Source of the DNA: Pseudomonas sp. MUP55 | GTDB lineage: Bacteria; Pseudomonadota; Gammaproteobacteria; Pseudomonadales; Pseudomonadaceae | Assembly (NCBI RefSeq): GCF_034043515.1 | Contig: NZ_CP138214.1 | Coordinates: 1,550,001-1,614,000 of the forward strand | Reading direction: 5' to 3' | DNA length: 64,000 nucleotides | Shown: piece by piece, positions 1 through 8,132 of the stretch | Position numbering within the stretch: the first letter of the stretch is position 1 | Layout: each line of letters opens with the position of its first letter | The notes under the pieces: generated by a model | Told to the model about the DNA's origin: nothing | Seen by the model: the letters and a program-made list of their open reading frames with translations, nothing else | Database searches by the model: none | Translations under genes and position numbers: made by a program

Positions 1-178
1 GCCCCAGGTCAACCCCAACGGCGGCGCCATCGCCCTGGGCCACCCCCTGGGCATGAGCGGCGCGCGGCTGGTACTGACCGCCCTGCATCAGCTGGAAAAA
101 ACCGGCGGGCGCAAAGGCCTGGCGACCATGTGTGTGGGCGTCGGCCAAGGCTTGGCCCTGGCCATTGAACGCATCTGA
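1..178 (+). CDS. pcaF: 3-oxoadipyl-CoA thiolase, C-terminal end (partial)
   Basis: Only the last 58 residues are present; the gene begins before the window. They carry the two C-terminal thiolase landmarks: the [14 protein letters not shown] block with the catalytic His, and the CVGVGQG block with the catalytic Cys. The enzyme cleaves beta-ketoadipyl-CoA to succinyl-CoA and acetyl-CoA, the last step of the pathway. The thiolase assignment is read from the sequence. The choice of pcaF over other thiolases rests on the six pca genes directly downstream, the first starting 17 bases after this stop codon. Confidence 0.9.
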   Translation, partial: PQVNPNGGAIALGHPLGMSGARLVLTALHQLEKTGGRKGLATMCVGVGQGLALAIERI

Positions 179-195
179 TAAAAGAGGACTGTTTC

Positions 196-900
196 ATGAG
201 TGACAAGCCCGGTTACCGGCGCCCGCAAGCGGGCACTCAACCTGATTACCTGCACCCGGCCTACCAGTCGACGAACTTGCGCTCGCCGTCCCAGCCGTTG
301 GTGTTCCTGCCTCATTCCTTGTCGGAAATCACCGGCCCGACCATCGGTGCCGAGCGGCTCAACGCCAAGGACAATGACCTCACCGCCCAGCATGAAGGCG
401 AGCCCCAGGGCGAACGCATCATCATTCACGGGCGCGTACTGGATGAAAACGGCCTGCCGGTGCCCGGCATCCTGGTGGAAATCTGGCAAGCCAACGCCGC
501 CGGTCGCTACAACCACAAGCGCGACCTGCACGACGCGCCGCTGGACCCGAACTTCACCGGCACCGGGCGCACCGTCACCGACGCAGAAGGCTGGTACCAG
601 TTCCAGACCATCAAGCCCGGCGCCTACCCGTGGGGCAACCATCACAACGCCTGGCGCCCGGCGCATATCCACTTTTCGCTGTTCGGCCCGAGCGTGCTGA
701 CGCGCCTGGTCACGCAAATGTACTTCCCCGGCGACCCGCTGCTCGAATACGACCCGATCTACAACTGCGTGCCGGACACCCGCGCCAAGCAACGCCTGAT
801 CGCCAGCTTCGACCTGGAAAAAACCATTCCTTCCTATGCCCTCGGCTACCGCTGGGACATCGTCCTGCGCGGCCGCGACGCCACGCCGATGGAGAAATGA
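196..900 (+). CDS. pcaH: Protocatechuate 3,4-dioxygenase, beta subunit
   Basis: The catalytic subunit of the intradiol dioxygenase opens protocatechuate to 3-carboxy-cis,cis-muconate. At 234 residues it has normal family length. The signature EIWQANAAGRY lies at about 95-105. The expected non-haem Fe(III) ligands are visible as Tyr105, Tyr144 (GAYPW) and His157/His159 (AHIHF), a constant 3-residue offset from the P. putida numbering I remember. The gene follows pcaF after 17 bases, behind an AAGAGGA ribosome site, and ends one base before pcaG starts, so the two subunits are surely co-translated. Confidence 0.97.
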   Translation: MSDKPGYRRPQAGTQPDYLHPAYQSTNLRSPSQPLVFLPHSLSEITGPTIGAERLNAKDNDLTAQHEGEPQGERIIIHGRVLDENGLPVPGILVEIWQANAAGRYNHKRDLHDAPLDPNFTGTGRTVTDAEGWYQFQTIKPGAYPWGNHHNAWRPAHIHFSLFGPSVLTRLVTQMYFPGDPLLEYDPIYNCVPDTRAKQRLIASFDLEKTIPSYALGYRWDIVLRGRDATPMEK

Positions 901-901
901 G

Positions 902-1468
902 ATGAGCCTTTACGCAACCACGTCCCACACCGTCGGGCCGTATTACCACATCGGCCTGACCTGGCTGAACCGCGAAGACCTGACCGTCGCCGCCACCCTC
1001 GGCGAACGCGTGGCGATCACTGGGCAAGTGGTGGACGGCAACGGTGATGTGGTCAACGACGCCATGCTCGAAGTCTGGCAGGCGAACGCCGCCGGCAAGT
1101 ACGACCACCCGGAAGACGAGCAGGACAAACCGGTAGATCCCAATTTCGAAGGCTTTGGCCGCGTGCCGGTGGATGCCGAAGGGCGTTTCCGCTTTACCAC
1201 GATCAAGCCGGGCAGCGTGCCGGGGCTTAAAGGCACGACCCAGGCGCCGCACCTGGTGGTGCTGGTGTTTGCCCGTGGGTTGGTCAAGCACTTGCTGACG
1301 CGAATTTATTTTGACGGTGAAGCGCTGAATGCAGATGACGCGTTGCTGGCGTGTGTGCCGGCCGAACGTCGCGGTACGCTGATTGCCAGGCAGGATGGGG
1401 CAGGGGTTTATCAGTGGGATGTGGTTTTGCAGGGGACAGACAGGGAAACGGTGTTTTTCGATTATTGA
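902..1468 (+). CDS. pcaG: Protocatechuate 3,4-dioxygenase, alpha subunit
   Basis: This 188-residue subunit pairs with PcaH. It keeps the dioxygenase beta fold and the signature EVWQANAAGKYDH, but lacks the full set of iron ligands, as expected for the structural alpha chain. The start is the ATG giving MSLYATTSHTVGPYY, one base after the pcaH stop. A reading extended upstream would run into pcaH and has no family support. A REP pair sits just downstream and separates this gene from pcaT. Confidence 0.96.
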   Translation: MSLYATTSHTVGPYYHIGLTWLNREDLTVAATLGERVAITGQVVDGNGDVVNDAMLEVWQANAAGKYDHPEDEQDKPVDPNFEGFGRVPVDAEGRFRFTTIKPGSVPGLKGTTQAPHLVVLVFARGLVKHLLTRIYFDGEALNADDALLACVPAERRGTLIARQDGAGVYQWDVVLQGTDRETVFFDY

Positions 1469-1477
1469 GTTGGCTGT

Positions 1478-1565
1478 AGGGCCTCATCGGGGGCAAGCCC
1501 CCTCCCACATTGGATCTAGGTGAACCCGATCAAGTGTGGGAGGGGGCTTGCCCCCGATAGGGCCT
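1478..1565. repeat. REP pair, inside-out arrangement
   Basis: Two copies of the dominant REP unit (GTGGGAGGGGGCTTGCCCCCGAT) face each other in inverted order, reverse copy first and forward copy second, with about 20 bases between. The other doublets of this family here run forward then reverse. The outer flanks AGGGCC/GGGCCT extend the palindrome. It follows the pcaG stop codon and could act as a 3' hairpin; no T-run makes it a classical terminator. Confidence 0.9.
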
Positions 1566-1657
1566 TTTCAGACGACACAGATCCAAAAGTCTGCTTGCGG
1601 AACATGGTTGTTGCAAAGTATGTCTAGGCTATAACCGTTCCCATTGAGTGAAAAAAC

Positions 1658-2953
1658 ATGACAACAACAACGAGTCACTACACCGGAGAAGAACGCAGCA
1701 AACGGATTTTTGCGATTGTCGGTGCTTCCTCCGGCAACCTGGTCGAATGGTTCGACTTCTACGTCTATGCCTTCTGCGCCATCTATTTTGCCCCGGCGTT
1801 TTTTCCGTCGGATGACCCCACCGTGCAGTTGCTCAATACCGCTGGCGTGTTCGCTGCCGGGTTCCTGATGCGTCCTATCGGCGGCTGGCTGTTTGGCCGG
1901 GTGGCCGACAAGCATGGCCGCAAGAATTCAATGATGATCTCGGTGCTGATGATGTGCGCCGGTTCCCTGGTCATCGCCTTCCTGCCCACCTACAACACGA
2001 TCGGTGCCTGGGCGCCGGCGCTGCTGTTGGTGGCGCGACTGTTCCAGGGTTTGTCGGTGGGTGGCGAATACGGCACCACCGCCACCTACATGAGCGAAGT
2101 GGCGCTCAAGGGCCAGCGCGGTTTCTTCGCCTCGTTCCAGTACGTGACCCTGATCGGCGGGCAATTGCTGGCGGTGTTGGTGGTGGTGATCCTGCAACAG
2201 ATCCTCACCGAGGAAGAATTGCGCGCCTGGGGCTGGCGGATTCCGTTCGTGATCGGCGCCATTGCGGCGGTGATCTCGTTGCTGCTGCGACGCACCCTCA
2301 AGGAAACCACCAGCAAGGAAATGCGCGAAGACAAGGACGCCGGCAGCATCGTCGCGCTGTTCCGTGACCACGGCAAAGCGTTCATTACAGTGCTGGGCTA
2401 CACCGCCGGCGGCTCGCTGATTTTCTATACGTTCACCACTTACATGCAGAAGTACCTGGTGAATACCGTGGGCATGCACGCCAAGACCTCCAGCTACATC
2501 ATGACCGGTGCGCTGTTTCTCTACATGTGCATGCAGCCGCTGTTCGGCATGCTGGCCGACAAGATCGGCCGGCGCAATTCCATGCTCTGGTTCGCCGGCC
2601 TGGGCACGCTGTTCACGGTGCCCATCCTGCTGACCCTGAAAACCGTCACCAGCCCGTTCCTGGCCTTTGTCTTGATCACCCTGGCCCTGGCAATCGTCAG
2701 CTTCTATACCTCCATCAGCGGCCTGGTCAAAGCGGAGATGTTCCCGCCTCAGGTGCGTGCCCTGGGCGTAGGCCTGGCCTATGCGGTGGCCAACGCGGTG
2801 TTCGGCGGTTCGGCGGAAGTGGTCGCGTTGGGACTGAAGTCCATCGGCATGGAAAACAGTTTCTACTGGTATGTCACCGCGATGATGGCGGTGGCGTTCC
2901 TGTTCAGCTTGCGCCTGCCCAAGCAGGCCGCTTACTTGCACCATGATTTGTAA
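1658..2953 (+). CDS. pcaT: MFS permease of the pca cluster (dicarboxylate/beta-ketoadipate type)
   Basis: A 431-residue major facilitator with twelve hydrophobic segments and the cytoplasmic loop motif [13 protein letters not shown] between helices 2 and 3, repeated in the second half as [13 protein letters not shown]. The opening [16 protein letters not shown] is typical of the metabolite:H+ symporter branch that includes KgtP. Its place directly before pcaB, pcaD and pcaC matches pcaT of P. putida, linked to uptake of beta-ketoadipate. The substrate is inferred from position. It starts 189 bases after pcaG with a REP pair between, so it may have its own promoter. Confidence 0.88.
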   Translation: MTTTTSHYTGEERSKRIFAIVGASSGNLVEWFDFYVYAFCAIYFAPAFFPSDDPTVQLLNTAGVFAAGFLMRPIGGWLFGRVADKHGRKNSMMISVLMMCAGSLVIAFLPTYNTIGAWAPALLLVARLFQGLSVGGEYGTTATYMSEVALKGQRGFFASFQYVTLIGGQLLAVLVVVILQQILTEEELRAWGWRIPFVIGAIAAVISLLLRRTLKETTSKEMREDKDAGSIVALFRDHGKAFITVLGYTAGGSLIFYTFTTYMQKYLVNTVGMHAKTSSYIMTGALFLYMCMQPLFGMLADKIGRRNSMLWFAGLGTLFTVPILLTLKTVTSPFLAFVLITLALAIVSFYTSISGLVKAEMFPPQVRALGVGLAYAVANAVFGGSAEVVALGLKSIGMENSFYWYVTAMMAVAFLFSLRLPKQAAYLHHDL

Positions 2954-2963
2954 GGGATGAGTT

Positions 2964-4328
2964 ATGACACTGCGCACGAGCAACCAACTGTTCGACGCTT
3001 ACTTCACCGCTGACAGCATGGCCGAAGTGTTCTGTGACCAGGGCCGCTTGCAGGGCATGCTGGATTTCGAGGCCGCGCTGGCCCGCGCCGAGGCCCAGGT
3101 CGGGTTGATCCCCCAGGCCGCCGTGGCCCCGATTGCCCAGGCCTGCCTGGCCTCGTTGTATGACGTGGATGCGCTCAGCGGCGCGATTGCCACGGCGGGT
3201 AACTCTGCCATCCCACTGGTCAAGGCACTGGGCAAGTTGATTGCCGCTGAAGATGCAGGGGCCGAGCGCTATGTGCACCTTGGCGCCACCAGCCAGGATG
3301 TGATGGACACCGGCCTGGTGTTGCAGCTGCGCAGCGCGCTGGCGTTGATCGAGGCGGACCTGGCGCGCCTGGGCGACGTATTGGCCGCCCAGGCGCAGCG
3401 GCATGCGTCAACCCCCTTGGCGGGCCGCACCTGGCTGCAGCACGCCACGCCCGTCACCCTGGGCATGAAAATCGCCGGCTGGCTGGGCGCGGTGACGCGC
3501 AGTCGCCAGCGGCTGGTGGAATTGAAACCGCGTTTGCTGGTGCTGCAGTTTGGCGGTGCGTCGGGCACCCTGGCCGCGCTGGGGGAGCAGGCCATGCCGG
3601 TGGCGCAAGCCTTGGCCGCAGAGTTGCACTTGGCCTTGCCCGATCAGCCCTGGCACACGCAGCGTGATCGCCTGGTGGAGCTGGCCAGCGTGCTTGGCCT
3701 GATCGCCGGCAGCCTCGGCAAGCTGGGCCGCGACATCAGCTTGTTGATGCAGACCGAAGCGGCGGAAGTGTTCGAGCCCTCGGCGCCGGGCAAGGGCGGT
3801 TCGTCGACCATGCCCCACAAGCGCAATCCGGTGGGGGCCGCCGTGCTGATCAGCGCTGCGACCCGCGTGCCTGGCCTCGTGGCGACGCTGTTCAGCGCCA
3901 TGCCCCAGGAGCACGAACGCAGCCTGGGGCTGTGGCATGCCGAATGGGAAACCTTGCCCGAGATCTGCCGACTGGTGTCCGGCGCGCTGAAGCAGGCGTT
4001 GCTGGTCAGCGAAGGCTTGGAGGTGGATGCCGAGCGCATGGCCCGCAACCTCGACCTGACCCAGGGCCTGGTGCTGGCCGAAGCCGTCAGCATCGTGCTG
4101 GCCCAGCGCCTGGGCCGTGAGACGGCGCACCACCTGTTGGAGCAATGCTGCAAACGCGCCGTTGCCGAGCAGCGGCACTTACGTGCCGTGCTGGCGGATG
4201 AGCCGCAGATCACCGCCGAGTTGTCGTCGGCCGAACTGGACCGCCTGCTCGACCCGGCTCACTACCTGGGCCAGGCCCGTACCTGGGTCAGCCGCGCCGT
4301 GACCGAACACTTTGGATTGACTGCGTAA
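2964..4328 (+). CDS. pcaB: 3-carboxy-cis,cis-muconate cycloisomerase
   Basis: A fumarase/aspartase-superfamily enzyme of 454 residues that lactonises carboxymuconate, the product of PcaHG. The superfamily signature GGSSTMPHKRNPV lies near residue 280, and the earlier conserved block GATSQDVMDTG is present near residue 100. It begins 10 bases after pcaT and is followed after 10 bases by pcaD, so transcription with the flanking pca genes is expected. Length and motifs are those of the bacterial family. Confidence 0.95.
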   Translation: MTLRTSNQLFDAYFTADSMAEVFCDQGRLQGMLDFEAALARAEAQVGLIPQAAVAPIAQACLASLYDVDALSGAIATAGNSAIPLVKALGKLIAAEDAGAERYVHLGATSQDVMDTGLVLQLRSALALIEADLARLGDVLAAQAQRHASTPLAGRTWLQHATPVTLGMKIAGWLGAVTRSRQRLVELKPRLLVLQFGGASGTLAALGEQAMPVAQALAAELHLALPDQPWHTQRDRLVELASVLGLIAGSLGKLGRDISLLMQTEAAEVFEPSAPGKGGSSTMPHKRNPVGAAVLISAATRVPGLVATLFSAMPQEHERSLGLWHAEWETLPEICRLVSGALKQALLVSEGLEVDAERMARNLDLTQGLVLAEAVSIVLAQRLGRETAHHLLEQCCKRAVAEQRHLRAVLADEPQITAELSSAELDRLLDPAHYLGQARTWVSRAVTEHFGLTA

Positions 4329-4338
4329 GGAGACCGCT

Positions 4339-5130
4339 GTGGCTTTCGTACAACTCGCTGAGGGCGAACTGCATTACCAACTCGATGGGCCCGCCGATGC
4401 ACCGGTGCTGGTGCTGTCCAACTCCCTGGGCACCGACCTGCATATGTGGGACATCCAGATCCCGGCGTTCATCGAACATTTTCGGGTGCTGCGCTTCGAC
4501 ACCCGAGGCCATGGCCGCTCGCTGGTCACCGAAGGGCCCTACAGCATCGAGCAGCTGGGCCACGATGTACTCGCGCTGCTGGATGCGCTGGGTATCGAGC
4601 GCGCGCATTTTTGTGGGCTGTCCATGGGCGGGTTGATCGGCCAGTGGCTGGGCATCAACGCAGGCGCGCGGCTGAACCGCCTGGTGGTGTGCAACACCGC
4701 CGCCAAGATCGGCACGCCTGAGGTGTGGAACCCGCGTATTGAAATGGTGTTGCGCGATGGCGCGGCGGCGATGGTCGCGCTGCGCGATGCCTCGATTGCA
4801 CGCTGGTTCACCGCCGACTTTGCCGCCGCCCATCCTCACCAGGCCAACCAGATCACCGACATGCTCGCGGCGACTTCGCCCCAGGGCTACGCCGCCAATT
4901 GCGCGGCGGTGCGTGATGCCGATTTTCGTGAGCAACTGGCGTCAATCAAGGCTCCGACCCTGGTGATTGCCGGCACTGAAGACGCGGTGACACCACCGGC
5001 CGGCAGCCACTTTATCCAGAACCATGTGCGGGGCGCCGAATACGCCGAGTTCTATGCGGCGCACCTGTCCAATGTCCAGGCCGGCGCTGCCTTCAGCGAC
5101 CGCGTCATTGAATTTCTGCTGGGCCGTTGA
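4339..5130 (+). CDS. pcaD: 3-oxoadipate enol-lactonase
   Basis: An alpha/beta hydrolase of 263 residues that opens beta-ketoadipate enol-lactone. The nucleophile elbow GLSMG puts Ser95 as nucleophile, with Asp215 (AGTEDAVTP) and His242 (AAHLSN) completing the triad. The start codon is GTG, behind a TAAGGAG ribosome site that overlaps the pcaB stop. The same few bases therefore end pcaB and start pcaD, consistent with translational coupling. Confidence 0.95.
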   Translation: MAFVQLAEGELHYQLDGPADAPVLVLSNSLGTDLHMWDIQIPAFIEHFRVLRFDTRGHGRSLVTEGPYSIEQLGHDVLALLDALGIERAHFCGLSMGGLIGQWLGINAGARLNRLVVCNTAAKIGTPEVWNPRIEMVLRDGAAAMVALRDASIARWFTADFAAAHPHQANQITDMLAATSPQGYAANCAAVRDADFREQLASIKAPTLVIAGTEDAVTPPAGSHFIQNHVRGAEYAEFYAAHLSNVQAGAAFSDRVIEFLLGR

Positions 5131-5141
5131 GGAGCTTTTCC

Positions 5142-5537
5142 GTGGACGAGAAACAACGTTATGCCGAAGGTCTGCAGGTGCGCCGCGAAGTGCTGGGCGA
5201 CGCCCATGTCGAACGCAGCCTCAATGCGCTGACCGAGTTCAACAGCGAGTTCCAGGAAATGATCACCCGCCATGCCTGGGGCGATATCTGGACTCGCCCT
5301 GGCTTGCCACGGCACACCCGCAGCCTGATCACCATCGCCATGCTGATCGGCATGAACCGCACTGACGAGTTGAAGCTGCACCTGCGTGCCGCCGCCAGCA
5401 ATGGCGTGACCCGCGCCGAAATCAAGGAAGTGCTGATGCAAAGCGCGATCTATTGCGGGATACCGGCGGCGAACGCGACGTTCCACCTGGCTGAGTCGGT
5501 GTGGGATGAACTGGGCGTCGAATCCCGCGAGACCTGA
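5142..5537 (+). CDS. pcaC: 4-carboxymuconolactone decarboxylase
   Basis: This 131-residue protein of the CMD/AhpD-like fold removes CO2 from carboxymuconolactone to give the enol-lactone used by PcaD. I chose the GTG at this position: it lies 7 bases after GGAG and gives MDEKQRYAEG, the usual PcaC N-terminus. A start 15 bases further upstream would overlap the pcaD stop and lacks that ribosome site. The block CGIPAANATFHLAE near the C-terminus is characteristic. It is the last gene of the cluster, and a composite repeat follows. Confidence 0.95.
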   Translation: MDEKQRYAEGLQVRREVLGDAHVERSLNALTEFNSEFQEMITRHAWGDIWTRPGLPRHTRSLITIAMLIGMNRTDELKLHLRAAASNGVTRAEIKEVLMQSAIYCGIPAANATFHLAESVWDELGVESRET

Positions 5538-5552
5538 CTCTGGGATACAGAC

Positions 5553-5724
5553 AAATGTGGGAGGGGGCTTGATCGTTCCCACGCTCTGCGTGGGAATGCC
5601 GCTCTGGACGCTCCGCGTCCCGCCAACCTCCGCCATTTCAGGTGACGCGGAGCGTCACGGGCTGCATTCCCACGCGGCAGCGTGGGAACGATCTTCATCG
5701 GGGGCAAGCCCCTCCCACATTTTT
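5553..5724. repeat. REP doublet interrupted by another palindromic element
   Basis: The left end reads TGTGGGAGGGGGCTT and the right end CATCGGGGGCAAGCCCCTCCCACA, the two halves of the common REP unit. In the left unit the segment normally reading GCCCCCGAT is missing, and a different repeat begins exactly there (5571-5693). The simplest reading is insertion into, or replacement of part of, an existing doublet. It lies between the convergent ends of pcaC and the deacetylase gene. Confidence 0.85.
5571..5693. repeat. 123-bp palindromic element with GATCGTTCCCACGC ends
   Basis: The element begins GATCGTTCCCACGC and ends with its exact reverse complement. Inside are further paired arms, GTGGGAATGC against GCATTCCCAC and GACGCTCCGCGTC against GACGCGGAGCGTC, so the whole can fold into a long imperfect hairpin. 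A second, standalone copy of 136 bp is at 31963-32098. It has no coding capacity; it looks like a non-autonomous palindromic repeat. Confidence 0.85.
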
Positions 5725-5745
5725 GATCTCTGCATTCTGTTGAGA

Positions 5746-6645
5746 TCAGTTGGAATCGGCATCCCACACCCAGTTCCACACTCCCGGCAGGTGCACCGGC
5801 TCGTTCACATCCTTGACCGTGCGCGCCAGGGCCGCGCGTTGCAGCGCCGCACGGTCGGTGTAGAACGGCTCGGTGGCGGTCTTCAGGCCGTTGATGCGTG
5901 CGCTGTCCATCAGGATCTGCAGGTATTCCTGCATATGCCGTGCGGTGTAGCGGTTGATGTCGTGGAAGGTCACCACCACCGGGATCGCGCCGTCCACCGA
6001 GGGCAACTCACCCAACGCGATGCGCTCACGCACCACCGACAGTTGCCGGTACAGGTTGGCGCGGCGACGGGGGCTGGCGTTGAAGCCCCAGATTTTGCCG
6101 TCATTGGCACTCAGGTCGGTCAGCAATACCTGCATGCCGTGGCGCCGGTAGGCGGCGAACGTGCGGCGGTCGTAGTTCCAGAACGGCGGCCGCACCAGCA
6201 GCGGCGGTGTGCCGGTAATGGCGGCAATGTGCGCGGCGCCTTCGGTGAGGGTGCGTTCCAGCTCGGCGTCATTGAGCCAGCGATGATTGGTATGAAACGC
6301 CGTCGCGGTGTGGAAGGCCAGGACATGGCCGGCGGCGTACTCACGCTCCATGGTCTTGCGCCCGCGCGCGCTGCCCCCTGAACGGGCGGCTTCGGTCTGC
6401 AGGAAAAACACCGCCTTGATCCCCGGCAACACCGGGTTATTGGCCAGGTCGGCCACCACCGAACGGCTCGGGTTGTTGTACCCCGAGGCACTTGGGCCGT
6501 CGTCGAAGGTCAGCAGAAAACGGATCGGTGCCTGGGTTTGCAGGCGCTGCTCGGTCTGCGGCGTCAGGGCGATGGGCGAGCCGATACAACCCGTCAGGCT
6601 CAGGGCCAGGGCAAACACTGTGAGTGCTGTAGCGAAGGTTTTCAT
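5746..6645 (-). CDS. Polysaccharide deacetylase-family lipoprotein
   Basis: A 299-residue protein with a lipoprotein signal (LSLTGC, lipidated Cys20), so probably anchored in the envelope. The carbohydrate esterase 4 core starts with LLTFDDGP (metal-binding Asp at 48-49), a His-rich block FHTATAFHTNH at about 111-121, and RPPFWNYD as the third motif. Such enzymes remove N- or O-acetyl groups from chitin-like, peptidoglycan or exopolysaccharide chains; the substrate cannot be read here. It stands alone, convergent with pcaC and 84 bases after the porin gene on the same strand. Confidence 0.85.
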   Translation of the reverse strand: MKTFATALTVFALALSLTGCIGSPIALTPQTEQRLQTQAPIRFLLTFDDGPSASGYNNPSRSVVADLANNPVLPGIKAVFFLQTEAARSGGSARGRKTMEREYAAGHVLAFHTATAFHTNHRWLNDAELERTLTEGAAHIAAITGTPPLLVRPPFWNYDRRTFAAYRRHGMQVLLTDLSANDGKIWGFNASPRRRANLYRQLSVVRERIALGELPSVDGAIPVVVTFHDINRYTARHMQEYLQILMDSARINGLKTATEPFYTDRAALQRAALARTVKDVNEPVHLPGVWNWVWDADSN

Positions 6646-6729
6646 GCTGTGCGCGTGCCCGGATAAAGAGCCGCTGCTGGGTCGATCAGCAGCGGCAGGC
6701 GCGCACCATACAGTAACTGCGACGCCGGT

Positions 6730-7980
6730 TTACAGCAGACTTATCGGGTAGCTGACGATCAACCGGTTTTCATCGAACTCGTTATTACTGTAGTCACGAC
6801 GCATGCTCGAATTGCGCCAGCGCACAGTCAGGTTCTTCAAGCTGCCGCTTTGCACGGTGTAGCCCAATTCGCTTTCGCGTCCCCATTCCTTGCCGTCGGT
6901 CACCGTGCCGGTGTGCACGTTGCTGCCGCTGATATAGCGGTTCATCAGGGTCAGCCCCGGTACGCCAAGGGCAACGAAGTTGTAGTCGTGACGCACCTGC
7001 CAGGATTTCTCCTGGGCGTTGTCGTAGCTGGAGTTGTAGCTGTCATTGGCCAGCGTGCCGCCGCTGGTGCCGTTGACCCGCATCCAGGCGCTGTCGCCGG
7101 TGAGTTTCTGCAGGCCGATGTAAAAGGTGTTGCCGCCGTGGCGGGCCGATAGCAGGCCGGACCAGGTCTTGTTGTCCAGGCTGCCGGCGCGGGCGCTGCC
7201 GTCGTCCTTGCCATAGAAGAACCCCAGGTTGGCGCCCAGGGTCCAGTCGCCCACAGGCTGGGTGTGGATCAGGTTGAGAAATTGCTGGCGGTAGATGTCC
7301 TTGAGCTGGGCATTCCACACCCCGACTTGCGTGCGTTTGTCGTTGAAGGCGTATTCGGCGCCCTGGAAGTTGAAGCGGTCGGACGTGAACGCGGTTTTGC
7401 CGGTCATCGACATGTCGCGCATGCTGCTGTCGTCCCGCGGGCTGTTGGCACGGAACTGGCCGCCGTACAGGGTCAGGCCGTCGATTTCCCTGGAGGTGAT
7501 CTGCCCGCCGCGCAGGGTTTGCGGCAGTGAGCGGCCGTCGTCCGAGCGCAGGATCGGCAGCACCGGCATCCATTCGCCGACTTTCAATTCCGTCCGGGAA
7601 AAACGGGCCTTGAACGCCACGCCCAGGCGCCCGAATGCATCGGCTGGCCGGCCGTCGTGGTCCAGCGGCAATAACTGCGTGCCACCGGTGCCGCGCCCGC
7701 CATCGAGCTTGAGCGAGTACAAGCCCAGCACGTCCACACCAAAACCCACCGTGCCCTGAGTGAACCCGGACTTGGCATCGAAGATGAAACTTTGCGTCCA
7801 CTCCTGCGCGCCGCCCTGGGTTTTGGTCGGGTTGGTGTAGTTGCGATTGAAGAAGAAATTGCGCAGGTTGAGGTTGGCGCTGGCGTCTTCGAGAAAGCCG
7901 TGTTCCTCGGCGGCGACAGGCAGGGCAAGACTGGCGACAGCGGTTGCCAGCAAGAGCCGGCGCGGGTGGAAAGTGCTCAT
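6730..7980 (-). CDS. OprD-family outer membrane porin
   Basis: A 416-residue porin. The N-terminus MSTFHPRRLLLATAVASLALPVAA is a cleavable signal peptide, and the mature start EEHGFLEDASANLNLRNFFF is typical of Pseudomonas OprD-type specific porins. The sequence alternates polar and aromatic residues as in an 18-strand barrel. An upstream extension of the reading frame was discarded because it lacks a signal peptide. Members take up basic amino acids or aromatic and organic acids. Its place near the pca genes makes an aromatic or dicarboxylic acid plausible, but this is inference and the deacetylase gene lies between. Confidence 0.88.
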   Translation of the reverse strand: MSTFHPRRLLLATAVASLALPVAAEEHGFLEDASANLNLRNFFFNRNYTNPTKTQGGAQEWTQSFIFDAKSGFTQGTVGFGVDVLGLYSLKLDGGRGTGGTQLLPLDHDGRPADAFGRLGVAFKARFSRTELKVGEWMPVLPILRSDDGRSLPQTLRGGQITSREIDGLTLYGGQFRANSPRDDSSMRDMSMTGKTAFTSDRFNFQGAEYAFNDKRTQVGVWNAQLKDIYRQQFLNLIHTQPVGDWTLGANLGFFYGKDDGSARAGSLDNKTWSGLLSARHGGNTFYIGLQKLTGDSAWMRVNGTSGGTLANDSYNSSYDNAQEKSWQVRHDYNFVALGVPGLTLMNRYISGSNVHTGTVTDGKEWGRESELGYTVQSGSLKNLTVRWRNSSMRRDYSNNEFDENRLIVSYPISLL

Positions 7981-8132
7981 GGTGTCGGACCTGTTGTTAT
8001 TGGGGTTATGCAGGTGGCGGCCATGGTGCGCGGCGGTGCGGGGCTGTTGAAAGTGGGGGAGAGCGGGTTGTGGGCGATGATCGAACGCAAGTTGCCGAGC
8101 CTGAGCATTGCACCCAGGCCCGGCTGGCGTGG

